Origin: Puniceicoccaceae bacterium
GTDB taxonomy: Bacteria; Verrucomicrobiota; Verrucomicrobiia; Opitutales; Coraliomargaritaceae
DNA: 37,648 bases
NCBI GenBank assembly: GCA_017854655.1
Contig: JAFMHF010000013.1
Location: forward strand, 1 to 37,648
Direction of reading: 5' to 3'
A program made the position numbers and the translations under genes. Below are positions 26,587 to 35,988 of the stretch, in pieces; the stretch's first letter is position 1, and each line of letters starts with the position of its first letter. A model generated the notes under the pieces. That model did no database searches. It was not told the origin of the DNA and worked only from the letters and a program-made list of their open reading frames with translations.

Positions 26587-27633
26587 TTATTTCGCGCTGA
26601 AGCGGTAGAGGGTGGTGGAGCTAAATGGCTCATCGGGCCTGAGGATCGCACCGCCCATTTCGGGACAGTTGACGCTATCGGCATAGTCCTGAGTTTCGAG
26701 GCAGAATCCTGTCATAGCGCCGTGAATGACGCCATCCTTGCCGATTTCTGGTGCATCGGCAGACAGAAAGAGTCCCGCATAGAATTGTACCCCGGGTTCA
26801 GTAGTGAAGACCTCCACCGTACGACCAGATGTAGGTTCGTGCACAATAGCGGCGACCTGTGGTAGCTTGGTGCGGGCATTTTCAAGGAAGAAGTGAATGT
26901 CGGCGTTATTGCCGTTGAGATCGCGACTGCCAAGCACGACAGGATCTCGGTAGTCGTTGAATCCGTCCACCACCGGTTCGCGGCGGCCAAGCAAGGTGCT
27001 ATTGGCATCTATTGATGCGACAGAGTCTGCGAAAATTTGCACTTCATGGCCTAGAATGTCTCCCTCGCCTGAGCCCTTGAGGTTGAAATAAGAGTGATTA
27101 GTCAGGTTCAACGGCGTGGTCTTGTCGGTGCTCGCCGTGTAGGCGATTTCGAGCGTGTTATCATCCAGCAGCGCGTAGGTGACGGTACATTCGACAGTTC
27201 CCGGAAAGCCATTGCTGCCGTCGGGGTCGGTGATCGAGAGGCGCAGTTTATTGACGCCATGGTCGTTGATCGTCTCAGCGGCCCATACAAGTTGATCATA
27301 GCCTTTTAGACCACCGTGTAGACAGTTGGGGCCATTGTTCGCCGCGAGAGGATAGGTTTTGCCTTCTAAGGTGAATTGAGCACCGGATATCCGCCCGGCG
27401 ACGCGACCAGTGATCGCACCAAAATACGGGTGCCCTGAGGCGTAGTCGTCTAGCGAGTCCTTACCTAGAACAATATCGGCAAACTTGCCATCTCGGTCTG
27501 GCACGCTGAGTGCAACGAGTATGCCACCATAGTTGGTGATTTTCGCGGATAGACCATTTTTGTTGGTCAGCGTGAAGAGACTGGCAGCTTCACCAGTTGA
27601 TAAATTGCCGAATGGCTGTACTTCAATGCTCAT
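26587..27633 (-). CDS. galM: Aldose 1-epimerase
   Basis: The protein has 348 residues, the family length. It has the sugar-contacting GRVAGRI (about 76-82), [13 protein letters not shown] with H106, the catalytic-acid histidine in NHSYFNL (H180), and the C-terminal [10 protein letters not shown] with the catalytic base glutamate near 313. It interconverts alpha and beta anomers of galactose or glucose. No signal peptide is visible, so it is cytoplasmic. It starts 23 bp after the universal stress gene, so it is probably part of the SulP-Usp transcription unit, although no functional link is obvious. Confidence 0.95.
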   Translation of the reverse strand: MSIEVQPFGNLSTGEAASLFTLTNKNGLSAKITNYGGILVALSVPDRDGKFADIVLGKDSLDDYASGHPYFGAITGRVAGRISGAQFTLEGKTYPLAANNGPNCLHGGLKGYDQLVWAAETINDHGVNKLRLSITDPDGSNGFPGTVECTVTYALLDDNTLEIAYTASTDKTTPLNLTNHSYFNLKGSGEGDILGHEVQIFADSVASIDANSTLLGRREPVVDGFNDYRDPVVLGSRDLNGNNADIHFFLENARTKLPQVAAIVHEPTSGRTVEVFTTEPGVQFYAGLFLSADAPEIGKDGVIHGAMTGFCLETQDYADSVNCPEMGGAILRPDEPFSSTTLYRFSAK

Positions 27634-27656
27634 ATGATGGAGCGTAACAGCGGTTC

Positions 27657-28511
27657 CTAGCGGAACAGCAATACCGGGATTTGGACTGTCCGAATCATCG
27701 CTGTCGTGGTGCTACCAACAATAAGATGACGGATATGTGAATGCCCGTAAGCACCCATAACTAGTAAATCGATGTGATCTTCGGCAACGGCTTCGCCGAT
27801 CACTTTGTCTGGCTCGCCGTCGCGAATCTCGGCACTGACGTCAAAGCCCGCATCACTTAATGTTCGTTGGGCTTCATCGAGTGCCGCTTTGAGTTTATCA
27901 CTGCCCTTGCCGATGCTGAGCAGATGGCATTTCATGCCTTGCAGTAGTGGATTATTGGCAGCGTATTGAACCGCTTTTTTCGAGCTGGAGCCGGCATCAA
28001 AGGCCAGTATGAAGCTCTCCATTTTGCTGAACTCACGAGATGCCACCAGAACTGGGTGCTGACAGCTGCGCACGACACGCTCAAGGTTATGGCCGATGTG
28101 ACCTGCTGCGAAATCGGCGTGGTTGCCGCGCTTACCGATCACGACGAGATCAGCGTCGCGTTCGTAGTTGTCAATGGAATCGCTGAGGCGACCATGCTTC
28201 TGATCGGCAACAATCTGTTGTATGCCGGCGGCGCGGAGTTGAGTAGCGGCATCTTCAAGGATAACTTCGCCATGCTTACGGGCGACTTTAGCGCGTGCCG
28301 CTTCGAGTTCGACGATCTCAGCGAGCAGGGCACTCTTCGCACCTAAGCCAATACTGCCACTGGTGTCGGTTTTGACCGGGTCTTCATGATGCGGATTGAG
28401 CATGTGCAGCACGTGGACGGAGGCGGACATCTTAGCCGCAGCCCATGCTGTATGATTATAAACGCTAGTCGCGTAAATGGAGCCGTCGGTGCAAGCTAGT
28501 ATGTTTGGCAT
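27657..28511 (-). CDS. Tandem universal stress protein
   Basis: The protein has 284 residues containing two Usp domains. The first starts [11 protein letters not shown] and ends [27 protein letters not shown]. The second starts [13 protein letters not shown] and ends [21 protein letters not shown]. The GxxGxxxxxxxxxGST ATP-binding motif is intact in the second domain and degenerate in the first, where GHIGHNLE replaces the GS/T part. It starts 48 bp after the SulP gene and is followed after 23 bp by galM. Usp proteins next to SulP-type anion transporters are frequent, and they may sense energy or ion status to tune the transporter. That role is inferred. Confidence 0.93.
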   Translation of the reverse strand: MPNILACTDGSIYATSVYNHTAWAAAKMSASVHVLHMLNPHHEDPVKTDTSGSIGLGAKSALLAEIVELEAARAKVARKHGEVILEDAATQLRAAGIQQIVADQKHGRLSDSIDNYERDADLVVIGKRGNHADFAAGHIGHNLERVVRSCQHPVLVASREFSKMESFILAFDAGSSSKKAVQYAANNPLLQGMKCHLLSIGKGSDKLKAALDEAQRTLSDAGFDVSAEIRDGEPDKVIGEAVAEDHIDLLVMGAYGHSHIRHLIVGSTTTAMIRTVQIPVLLFR

Positions 28512-28559
28512 CTTATAAATTTGGTATTGGGTAATAACTAATGGTGAATAGATTCGATA

Positions 28560-30044
28560 TTAATGACCACCAGATTCATCCATTGCACCAGGTTTGTCAT
28601 ACTTGGCAACTTCGAGAATTAGGGTCTGGCTCGCTTCGTTCATTCCGAATAGATCTACTTCTGTGCCTTCACGGCGAAATTTCAAGACAACACGATCGAG
28701 TGCATTAATTGCCGACAAGTCCCAAAAGTGTGCAGCCGATACATCGATACGTACTTTATCGACCACCTCGCGGAAGTCAAAAGCTTCGGCAAAGCTGCTA
28801 GCAGATACGAAGAACAGCTGCCCACGTACAGTATAGGTACGCTCTTTTTTAGAGACTTCCAAGGCAGATGTGATATTGAGCTGCCCGGATACCTTGTAGG
28901 CGAAAAACAATGCGCTAAGCAATACACCAGCGCCCACGCCGTAAGCCAAATTGTGAGTGAACACAGTCGTCAGGACAGTTGTAATCATCACGACACTCGA
29001 TGTGCGATGGTGTATACGTAAATCTTTGATCGACGACCAACTGAAGGTGCCGATTGAGACCATGATCATCACAGCAACCAGCGCGGCCATTGGGATCTGA
29101 CTAACCAATCCACCCATCGCCACGATTAAAATCAGCAGAATGATACCAGCTGAAAAAGTAGAGAGACGCCCGCGGCCACCTGATTGGACGTTGATCACGG
29201 ACTGACCTATCATCGCGCAACCTGCCATGCCGCCGAAGCAGCCGGAGACGATGTTGGCAACACCTTGACCCGTGCATTCACGGTTTTTGTCACTCGAAGT
29301 ATCTGTCAGATCATCGACTATGGTCGAAGTCATCAACGATTCGAGTAAGCCAACGATTGCAAGTGAGATTGCAAATGGCAAAATGATACCCAGCGTCTCG
29401 AAATTGAGCGGCACCTCTGGGAGCAAGAAGATCGGCAACGTAGAAGGCAGGTCGCCCATATCGCCCACGGTATTTAACGTTTCGAGGCCCATCGACATGG
29501 AGACGCCAGTCAGTACCACAATGCAAACGAGAGGCGAGGGGACTGCCGTAGTCAAAAGCGGTAAGCCATAGATGATCGCGAGACCTGCTGCGACCATACC
29601 ATACATAAGAAACCCCTGGTCGTGGAATTGTGGCAACTGCGCCATAAAGATGATAATCGCGAGTGCATTGACAAAGCCCGTGACGACAGACCGTGAGACG
29701 AAGCGCATCAAATTGCCTAATTTAAAGGCACCAGCTAAAATTTGCAGTAATCCCGTCAGGATAGTCGCGGGAAGCAAATATTCCAGACCATGATCACGCA
29801 CTAAAGAGACGAGTAACACAGCCATCGCACCCGTTGCGGCAGAGATCATGCCTGAACGGCCGCCGATGAACGCGATTACGACGGCGATACAAAACGAGGC
29901 GTAAAGACCGACCTTCGGATCGACACCGGCAATAATTGAGAAGGCGATCGCCTCAGGAATAAGCGCGAGGGCAACGACCGTGCCAGCGATGACATCGCGA
30001 CGCGGGTTCGAAAACCATTCTTGAAAATATTTGTTATTAGTCAT
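28560..30044 (-). CDS. SulP-family anion transporter with STAS domain
   Basis: The ATG at 30044 gives 494 residues beginning [23 protein letters not shown] further upstream in-frame start at 30242 would add 66 residues, run through a leader hairpin and lack family resemblance. The membrane part has the SulP hallmark [20 protein letters not shown] near residue 24 and about 11-12 hydrophobic segments. A C-terminal STAS domain (about 400-490) contains [20 protein letters not shown]. Family members carry sulfate, bicarbonate or other anions; the compact [19 protein letters not shown] segment is typical of bacterial bicarbonate/sulfate types, but substrate cannot be told from sequence. The gene leads the SulP-Usp-galM set and diverges from the SNF2 gene. 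Confidence 0.93.
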   Translation of the reverse strand: MTNNKYFQEWFSNPRRDVIAGTVVALALIPEAIAFSIIAGVDPKVGLYASFCIAVVIAFIGGRSGMISAATGAMAVLLVSLVRDHGLEYLLPATILTGLLQILAGAFKLGNLMRFVSRSVVTGFVNALAIIIFMAQLPQFHDQGFLMYGMVAAGLAIIYGLPLLTTAVPSPLVCIVVLTGVSMSMGLETLNTVGDMGDLPSTLPIFLLPEVPLNFETLGIILPFAISLAIVGLLESLMTSTIVDDLTDTSSDKNRECTGQGVANIVSGCFGGMAGCAMIGQSVINVQSGGRGRLSTFSAGIILLILIVAMGGLVSQIPMAALVAVMIMVSIGTFSWSSIKDLRIHHRTSSVVMITTVLTTVFTHNLAYGVGAGVLLSALFFAYKVSGQLNITSALEVSKKERTYTVRGQLFFVSASSFAEAFDFREVVDKVRIDVSAAHFWDLSAINALDRVVLKFRREGTEVDLFGMNEASQTLILEVAKYDKPGAMDESGGH

Positions 30045-30056
30045 GTTCAATTTGAA

Positions 30057-30090
30057 AAACAGCAACGCCAACAGTAAGTGCTGCTGGCGT
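30057..30090 (-). promoter_or_regulatory. Leader hairpin before the SulP start
   Basis: ACGCCAACAG (30065-30074) and CTGCTGGCGT (30081-30090) pair at 9 of 10 positions. In minus-strand RNA the tenth is a G-U pair, so a full 10-bp stem with a 6-base loop forms. Seven bases later the minus strand has five T residues, and the SulP ATG lies about 20 bases from the stem. It may be an attenuator-like terminator or a translation control hairpin. Confidence 0.4.
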
Positions 30091-30297
30091 GATTGCCGCG
30101 CAGCAAGACAAAGAGTGCGCAGTTGATCAAGTAGAACTTTGATGACCTGCAATATTCGAGCCGTCGATGTGCCAATGGTGGCAAAGGATGCATGCAAAAA
30201 CTCACGTAAAATAACAAAATTAAAATCGAAAAATATCGCCAAAACGCTGCAAATTCACTTTATGGGCAGATTCGGTGATCTAGACCTCCGATACACC

Positions 30298-33200
30298 ATG
30301 ATTACCGATGCACTCAGAGTTTTTGAAGATCTACCCGTTGAAGCATATAAACGGGTGGTAGATTCGTCCTATCTGCAACAAGGCCTCACATACTTTAAAA
30401 CGCATGCGGTCAAGAATCTGAGCTGGAGTCCCGTTTCGCGTGAGCTGGTTGCAACGATTTGGGGCAGCCGTAGTAAGCCCTATCGGGTGGATCTGTGGGT
30501 TGAACAAGAGACCTTAGAACATCGATGTGATTGCCCGACTTGGGAACATCGGGGACAGTGCAAGCATTGTGCCGCTGCCGCTGCCGCAGTTTACAGTGCG
30601 GCACATATGAAGAGCTTCGAAGGCATCAGCATGCCGGACACGTATATTAAGGAACTGCGCCGACAGCTCGGTTATATTTCTCAGGCTGAGCCGACAGAAG
30701 AGCGATACACCCAATTCGTGGATGTCAAAAGCGTCGATAATTCGCTTTTATTGACGGTAGAGTCTACGACCGGGAACATTGTATTTAACATTCTCGGGCA
30801 ACTCCCCCAGGGGTTTCTGACTGCGATTGCTTCTATAATAGAGGGGGATCCTTTAGGGCGAGGTGCGGCGCGAGCGTTTAGTTTACAGGATGATGATGAA
30901 ATCCCTGAGTTGCTTGCAGAGGCAAAGCAGTACGGAGTCGCGGTTTTAATCGAAATCGGCCAGGCTCGAGAGTCGCTGAAAGTCGGGCAGGGCACTTTAC
31001 AGCCCTACTATGTCCTCAATTTGGAAGCTGATGCGGTCGAGGCGAAGATGATCGGGAAATCTGATACTGGTGAGCGTATCGAGATCGTTGGTGCCCTCGG
31101 AAACACCTATTGGGGCGTCGCAGAAGACGGCACCTTGTATGACTTAGGTGATAATTCTGCTGTCGAATATTATCACATGTTCAGTTCTGGTGACGACTCT
31201 CATCGAGCGGGCAGCTTCCTACCGCTGTCAGTTTCGCTGGATCAATTCAGCTCGGAAGCAACGGTCTTGCCTTTTGAACAAACTTGGATCGCTGAGGAGC
31301 ATCTGCGTTTTGAATGCGAGGGAGCTGCCGCCTCGCTGCTGAATGTCGGAGATGACGCAGTAAAACTCGCTGTCAATATGTCTGCAGGGCCGAACTCGCG
31401 GAGTGCGGCACTTAGTTTTTCAATTGATGTTCGGGGGCACCGCATCTCACTCTTGCCGCTTATTCAGCACATCCTAAAGCCGCTTATCGAGCAGCGTGGT
31501 GATTTTTTTAACGCCAAGTCACGCGTGCGCGTGTTGATGGATACTGTGCGCCAATATGTAGCGGCAGATTCAGCAGGTCGCCAACTTGTGCGTAAACGTG
31601 TTTCAGGAGAGATCCCAGAATTCTTTGGTGCGTATCAAGAGAGTATCGTACTAAAGATCTTCAACGGCCTAGATCAGGTGCTGAGTGCGGAAAATAGCGG
31701 CTATCAAGTACTTGGAGTTGATTCTGCGACGGCAGAGTGGGTGAGTTATCCGATCCCTATTCAGCGCTTGGCAATGTTGCTCTTCAGTTTTTTCGACCCA
31801 GAATCGAGGGACGATATTCGTTTGCTGGAGAAGTGCTTATTTTCCGTCGAAGGCACTGGAGCGCGTGAGTCGATGTTGCAACGCGCTTCGTTGCTGGCAC
31901 GAACACTGAATGTCGATTTTAAATATGAGAATCAGTCGGTTCGGTCTACGCCAGTTAAGGTTGAAATGATCAGCGAGCTGGAAAGTAAGCGTGATATTGA
32001 CTGGTTTGCACTGCACCCATCGATTCAATGTGGAGAACGAATATTAACTGGTGCTGAGTGGCAGTTGTTAGTTCGGGGTGAGCTGTTGTTACGCGATGAT
32101 GACGGCAACTGGATCATTCCAGATTTAGGTGTCGATCAAGAGGCGAGTTTACAGTTGCTCGCGGAGATGTTTTCCAAAAAAGATCGTGCAAAGTCATCCA
32201 AGCGCGGCGAGCACATGGAAGAAGCAATTCAAGTATCGCGCTTGGAGATGTTGGACTGGCTGTCGATGCGACGCAGCGGTTTAAGAATTTCACTGCCCCC
32301 GGAAGCTGAACAACTATTTCAAAGTCTGAGTGATTTCGACGAGCTCGATGCCTTTAAATTGCCGAAGGGATTTAATGCTGAGTTGCGCGCCTATCAAAAC
32401 GAAGGGTGCGCCTGGATTGAGTTTCTCTACCAGCATCGCTTCGGTGCCTGCCTTGCGGATGACATGGGGCTAGGTAAAACTGTGCAAACGATCGGGTTTA
32501 TCGCGCAGCGTTTGCGAAGCGATCTAGCGAAAAAGAAAGGTGCCATACTGATCGTTCTGCCGCCAAGTTTGGTGTTTAATTGGTTGGATGAATTTGAGCG
32601 CTTCGCACCAGGGATTGTTGTCCGAGACTGCTTGGTAAGAGGCGAGATTCATGAAGCCATTCAAACGGCTCAAGTGATACTTACCACGTATGATCGCGTC
32701 AGAGTTGAAATCGCTGCTTACGAAGAGTACCAATTCGACATCGTTGTATTTGATGAAGCCCATTGCTTGAAGAATGTGACAGCCGCGCGCACTAAGGCAG
32801 CAGCTCGTTTAGAACGGCGCTTTACACTGTGCCTAACTGGTACGCCGGTGGAAAATAACATCAGCGAGTTTTATTCGGTCATGACGACCGCGGTGCCAGG
32901 TATTTTTGGTAGTTTGAAGCAGTTTAAGGAATCCTTTCGAAGGGACCCTGAACGTCTACTGAGACGTGCAAAGCCCTTCATCCTTCGCCGTACGAAGGAT
33001 AAAATACTGAAAGAATTACCGCGCAAAGAGGAACACGAATTGTTCCTCGAAATGACACCTCTGCAGAAAGAAATGTATGCACGGACAGTGGCTGAAGTGC
33101 GCGACGAAGTGGCCGAAGCCTTTGAAGATCGCCCAGAGCAGCAGGCTGGGATCGTAGCACTCGCTGCTATATTGCGCTTACGCCAAGTCTGTGTCAGCCC

Positions 33201-33753
33201 TGAGTTGCTGAATAAGCCGGTCAAAGAGCTCGCACCAAAGTTTGCCTATATGGCTGACAAACTCGAAGAACTTGAGTCTGAAGGAAACGCAGCACTCGTC
33301 TTTTCGCAGTTTCGCGGCGGTTTGGATCTGATGGAGAAAGTTGCCAAGCAGGCAGGGGTGCGCTATTTGCGCATGGATGGGAATACGCCGATGGCAAAGC
33401 GTAAGAAGATTGTTCAAGAGTTTCAGTTAGAGAATGGCCCATCGTTTTTCTTTATCAGTTTAAAGACCGGGGGCGTCGGACTGAATTTAACACGCGCCAA
33501 TTATGTTTTTCATATCGACCCTTGGTGGAATCCTGCAGTGGAAAACCAGGCCAGCGATCGTGCGCATCGCATCGGCCAAAAACGTTCTGTTTTTGTGCAG
33601 CGTTTAATCATGAAGCATACCATCGAAGAGCGCATGCTAGACCTCAAAGCCCGTAAGGCAGAACTGTTCCGGCAATTAGTCGACGAGCCAGGTAGTCAGT
33701 CTTCGCGCACTGGCCTGACGCGTACCGACTTTGAATTTTTGATCAACGACTGA
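30298..33753 (+). CDS. SNF2-family ATPase with N-terminal SWIM zinc finger
   Basis: The chosen ATG at 30298 gives 1151 residues (MITDALRVFEDLP). In-frame ATGs at 30262 and 30139 would only add basic, unconserved sequence. A SWIM zinc finger CDC-x10-CKH lies near residues 77-92. A long middle part of several hundred residues of mixed beta/alpha content corresponds to the bacterial SNF2-associated domain. The SNF2 motor begins with the Q-motif-like RAYQNEGCAWI. It has DDMGLGKT (motif I, about 720), FDEAHCLKN (motif II, about 818), LTGTPVENN (III), and SLKTGGVGLNLT to ASDRAHRIGQ (V-VI, about 1060-1095). This is a DNA-stimulated translocase, not an unwinding helicase; RapA-like remodelling of nucleoprotein is the usual inference. 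It diverges from SulP. Confidence 0.94.
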   Translation: MITDALRVFEDLPVEAYKRVVDSSYLQQGLTYFKTHAVKNLSWSPVSRELVATIWGSRSKPYRVDLWVEQETLEHRCDCPTWEHRGQCKHCAAAAAAVYSAAHMKSFEGISMPDTYIKELRRQLGYISQAEPTEERYTQFVDVKSVDNSLLLTVESTTGNIVFNILGQLPQGFLTAIASIIEGDPLGRGAARAFSLQDDDEIPELLAEAKQYGVAVLIEIGQARESLKVGQGTLQPYYVLNLEADAVEAKMIGKSDTGERIEIVGALGNTYWGVAEDGTLYDLGDNSAVEYYHMFSSGDDSHRAGSFLPLSVSLDQFSSEATVLPFEQTWIAEEHLRFECEGAAASLLNVGDDAVKLAVNMSAGPNSRSAALSFSIDVRGHRISLLPLIQHILKPLIEQRGDFFNAKSRVRVLMDTVRQYVAADSAGRQLVRKRVSGEIPEFFGAYQESIVLKIFNGLDQVLSAENSGYQVLGVDSATAEWVSYPIPIQRLAMLLFSFFDPESRDDIRLLEKCLFSVEGTGARESMLQRASLLARTLNVDFKYENQSVRSTPVKVEMISELESKRDIDWFALHPSIQCGERILTGAEWQLLVRGELLLRDDDGNWIIPDLGVDQEASLQLLAEMFSKKDRAKSSKRGEHMEEAIQVSRLEMLDWLSMRRSGLRISLPPEAEQLFQSLSDFDELDAFKLPKGFNAELRAYQNEGCAWIEFLYQHRFGACLADDMGLGKTVQTIGFIAQRLRSDLAKKKGAILIVLPPSLVFNWLDEFERFAPGIVVRDCLVRGEIHEAIQTAQVILTTYDRVRVEIAAYEEYQFDIVVFDEAHCLKNVTAARTKAAARLERRFTLCLTGTPVENNISEFYSVMTTAVPGIFGSLKQFKESFRRDPERLLRRAKPFILRRTKDKILKELPRKEEHELFLEMTPLQKEMYARTVAEVRDEVAEAFEDRPEQQAGIVALAAILRLRQVCVSPELLNKPVKELAPKFAYMADKLEELESEGNAALVFSQFRGGLDLMEKVAKQAGVRYLRMDGNTPMAKRKKIVQEFQLENGPSFFFISLKTGGVGLNLTRANYVFHIDPWWNPAVENQASDRAHRIGQKRSVFVQRLIMKHTIEERMLDLKARKAELFRQLVDEPGSQSSRTGLTRTDFEFLIND

Positions 33754-33861
33754 GGTTGTCTTTGCTAATGCGTAACATTCAGTTGTGTAGCATGGCACGA
33801 CTCTACGCTCTAATGCCTAGTCCAGCAAACAGTACCTAAGGTAGTCGCGGCTACACAATAA

Positions 33862-33884
33862 TTGGCAAGGCGGAGACCTGCCAA
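33862..33884. repeat. Degenerate GCGGAG-loop hairpin between convergent genes
   Basis: TTGGCAAG and ACCTGCCAA flank GCGGAG (33870-33875). Six outer base pairs and one inner pair form, with one mismatch. It lacks the CTCCC tail but has the same loop as the family at 44-63, 91-110 and 23381-23400. It lies in the 163-bp gap between the convergent SNF2 gene and the small membrane protein gene, where it may help end transcripts from either side. Confidence 0.5.
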
Positions 33885-33916
33885 AAATGACCAAGCTATG
33901 CCTGCGTACGGCAACT

Positions 33917-34294
33917 CTAGTCGATTAGATAGGGCAGACCAAATAGGAAGAAGAGGAAGAGTAGGATGCCGCCAACGAAAAAGAGGAAGCATCCGACCTG
34001 GGCACGTCTAATATCAGAGGTGCCAGAAGTAAAGTGGCGCTCGTCGTCAATTTCAGACGCAGTGCCTGCTGGACCTATCGGCACTTTGGGCGCACCATTT
34101 AGAGGCGTAACGGCCGCCGACGGTTCAACTGTTGGCGTCGCCGCGCTAGCGCTTCGGGCGATGGAAGTCTGATCGGCCGAGATCTCGACCTGCCCCACAG
34201 ACCCTTCGGCATTCGTAATCTGAGTATCAAGCCAGATCAGGTGCCTTTTGATGAGGTCGCGTTGAGCGCGTAATTCTTTGAGTTGTTCAGACAT
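33917..34294 (-). CDS. Small membrane protein with C-terminal anchor, unrecognised
   Basis: The protein has 125 residues. A charged N-terminal helix with coiled-coil character (MSEQLKELRAQRDLIKRHL) leads into an Ala/Pro/Thr-rich, probably unstructured middle (about 40-90). One C-terminal membrane helix follows, CFLFFVGGILLFLFFLFG near residues 101-118. This plan suggests a tail-anchored protein of the cytoplasmic membrane. No family is recognised. Its ATG begins two bases after the T-run of the rpmA terminator. It would be translated only from readthrough or from a promoter inside the rpmA end, and the start may be misjudged. GGGA in the terminator stem is the only possible ribosome binding site. 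Confidence 0.6.
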   Translation of the reverse strand: MSEQLKELRAQRDLIKRHLIWLDTQITNAEGSVGQVEISADQTSIARSASAATPTVEPSAAVTPLNGAPKVPIGPAGTASEIDDERHFTSGTSDIRRAQVGCFLFFVGGILLFLFFLFGLPYLID

Positions 34295-34296
34295 AA

Positions 34297-34327
34297 AAAA
34301 TCCCGACTCTTAAAGAGTCGGGATTTT
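34297..34327 (-). terminator. Strong Rho-independent terminator of rplU-rpmA
   Basis: AAAATCCCGACTCTT (34297-34311) is followed after one base by its exact reverse complement (34313-34327). On the minus strand the GC-rich core AGAGTCGGGA ends in TTTTTT. It begins about 25 bp after the rpmA stop. Because both ends carry A/T runs, it could also work for plus-strand transcripts. Confidence 0.9.
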
Positions 34328-34351
34328 GAAAGTATGTCGATTTAAAATCGC

Positions 34352-34606
34352 TTATGCTGCGACGACTTCTTCGATGTTGATCTTGCGATGCAACTTATCG
34401 AAAGCAACCTTACCGGCTACCAATGCGAAGAGCGTGTGGTCACGGCCCATTCCGACGCCAGCGCCAGGGTGGTAACGTGTGCCGCGTTGGCGCAAGATAA
34501 TGTTACCAGGGATAACAGCTTCGCCACCGAATTTCTTAACACCGAGGCGTTTTGAATTACTATCGCGACCGTTACGTGAAGTTCCTTGTCCTTTTTTATG
34601 TGACAT
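34352..34606 (-). CDS. rpmA: 50S ribosomal protein L27
   Basis: The 84-residue protein has the L27 N-terminal extension [21 protein letters not shown], which reaches the peptidyl transferase centre, then [22 protein letters not shown] and [12 protein letters not shown]. It follows rplU by 27 bp, as in most bacteria, with an AGGAG ribosome binding site 10 bases before the ATG, one of the few clear ones here. No Firmicute-style cleavable leader is present. Confidence 0.98.
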   Translation of the reverse strand: MSHKKGQGTSRNGRDSNSKRLGVKKFGGEAVIPGNIILRQRGTRYHPGAGVGMGRDHTLFALVAGKVAFDKLHRKINIEEVVAA

Positions 34607-34633
34607 TTTTTAAGTTCTCCTAAACTTGTTTAA

Positions 34634-34948
34634 TTATCCGTTGATGGATTCAATCTTGATGACGGAAAGATGCTGACGGTGGCCACGGCGCTTCTTGTAG
34701 CCTTGGCGACGCTTCTTTTTGAAGACGATTACCTTCTTGTCCTTCTTATTCTCGAGGATAGTTGCTTTAACGATTGCACCCTCAATAAGAGGAGCACCGA
34801 AACGAGCGTCTGCACCTTCACCGATCATGAGGACTTGATTGATGTCAATCGTGTCACCTGCTTCCGTGTCAGGGAAGGAGTTAACCTTGAGGACATCGCC
34901 TTCAGTTACAGTAAATTGGCGACCTTGTGTTTTGATAGTGGCTTTCAT
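34634..34948 (-). CDS. rplU: 50S ribosomal protein L21
   Basis: The 104-residue protein is the normal length. It starts [20 protein letters not shown] and ends with the highly basic [21 protein letters not shown], the L21 rRNA-binding signature. It is the first gene of the rplU-rpmA pair. A -10-like TATACT lies about 50 bp upstream on the minus strand. The bases just before the ATG contain no Shine-Dalgarno sequence. Divergent from the Fur-family gene across 143 bp. Confidence 0.97.
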   Translation of the reverse strand: MKATIKTQGRQFTVTEGDVLKVNSFPDTEAGDTIDINQVLMIGEGADARFGAPLIEGAIVKATILENKKDKKVIVFKKKRRQGYKKRRGHRQHLSVIKIESING

Positions 34949-35000
34949 TTGGAAAAACGGATGAGCAAAGCGTTGTGGGCCGTTTAATCAAGGCTTTTCT

Positions 35001-35006
35001 AGTATA
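35001..35006 (-). promoter_or_regulatory. Candidate -10 box of the rplU-rpmA promoter
   Basis: On the minus strand TATACT matches the sigma70 -10 box at five of six positions and is preceded by two A-tracts. No good -35 hexamer is seen at 16-18 bp. Transcription would begin near 34994, giving a leader of about 45 bases. Confidence 0.4.
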
Positions 35007-35091
35007 TTTTTGCGCTATTTTTTTGTGCTGATTGATTGGGGGCTTGCCATGCACAGTTCCCTAGTCTCAATTCTGTCTCAATAAGTATTTC

Positions 35092-35577
35092 ATGGAAGCT
35101 AAAACCCCAGATCTAGAGAGCATACGCGAAACTTTTAAGGAGTTTCTTACCAGCAAAGGCCTACGCGTAACTAACCAGCGCTTGGCCATCTTTGATGCTG
35201 CTTATGGCCATCCGGATCATTTTACGGCAGAGGATTTGCTCGATCGAGCGCGCGACATCGACGCCACTGTTTCACGCGCAACGGTCTATCGAGCATTGCC
35301 TATTTTGACCGAAAGTAGCCTCATCCGTGAAGTCGATGTCGGGCGAGATTACAAGTTTTACATGGCAAATAAGAATGCCACTACCTTCCAAGCCCAGGTG
35401 ATCTGCCTGGATTGTGATAAGATTTTCGAAATTGATGCGCCTTTCATGGAGTGGTATGGCAAGACAGTGGCCGACAAGTTATCGCTCGAAGTCGAGACGC
35501 AACGGCTGCAGGTTTCGGCGCATTGCACTGAATTGAAGGCGGCTGGAATCTGCGAACGCGGAGGCAAACAGCGCTAG
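35092..35577 (+). CDS. Fur-family transcriptional regulator with altered metal site
   Basis: The protein has 161 residues. The DNA-binding half is typical: [27 protein letters not shown] and the recognition helix [12 protein letters not shown]. The dimerisation half keeps [13 protein letters not shown] with the structural CxxC pair and [12 protein letters not shown] at the end. The usual histidine cluster just before CxxC (HHDH-type in Fur, Zur and PerR) is replaced by TTFQAQ. So the regulatory metal site is at least partly lost, and the ligand cannot be predicted as iron, zinc, manganese or peroxide. It is 12 bp before the TPR-like gene and likely co-transcribed with the ABC exporter. Confidence 0.9.
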   Translation: MEAKTPDLESIRETFKEFLTSKGLRVTNQRLAIFDAAYGHPDHFTAEDLLDRARDIDATVSRATVYRALPILTESSLIREVDVGRDYKFYMANKNATTFQAQVICLDCDKIFEIDAPFMEWYGKTVADKLSLEVETQRLQVSAHCTELKAAGICERGGKQR

Positions 35578-35589
35578 CGCTGCAGTGGC

Positions 35590-35955
35590 ATGTTGAAGCG
35601 CGACAGTTTTGATTTCGAACTAAGTTTCTTCAAAGACTTACACAAGCGCATGCCCAAGGATGTGCGTGTCGTCTCGATGCTAGCGCATCTCTACACGCAG
35701 ACGGGGCAACTCGATGCGGGGCTTCGCTTGGATCGCAAACTGGTTCGCCTAACACCTGAAGATCCAACCGTGCATTATAATTTGGCGTGTAGTCTCGCAC
35801 TTAAGAAGCGCAAGCCTGATGCAATCAAAGCACTTCGCACAGCCATCACCTTTGGTTATGACGATTATGTTTGGATGTGTAATGATCCGGATCTCGCCGA
35901 TCTGCACGAATATAGCGCTTTTTTGAAGCTTTGTGACGAATTGGGGATTGGCTAA
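35590..35955 (+). CDS. Small TPR-like protein
   Basis: The 121-residue protein is mainly helical. VVSMLAHLYTQTGQLDAGLRLDRKLVRLTPEDP and VHYNLACSLALKKRKPDAIKALRTAITFG are two TPR-like repeats. The family-wide C-terminal part (DDYVWMCNDPDLADLHEYSAF) resembles the extra helix found in many short TPR proteins of Verrucomicrobiota. No signal or membrane segment is visible. It lies between the Fur-like gene (12 bp) and the ABC exporter (33 bp). Its partner is unknown. Confidence 0.85.
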   Translation: MLKRDSFDFELSFFKDLHKRMPKDVRVVSMLAHLYTQTGQLDAGLRLDRKLVRLTPEDPTVHYNLACSLALKKRKPDAIKALRTAITFGYDDYVWMCNDPDLADLHEYSAFLKLCDELGIG

Positions 35956-35988
35956 ATCGGGCGAATTTCATCTTCTGCTCTGACACAT

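Noticed and set aside
30045-30297. Long N-terminal extensions for both the SulP gene (to 30242) and the SNF2 gene (from 30139), which would overlap each other.
   Set aside because: Neither extension has family resemblance. The downstream ATGs at 30044 and 30298 fit known N-termini and leave a normal divergent promoter region.
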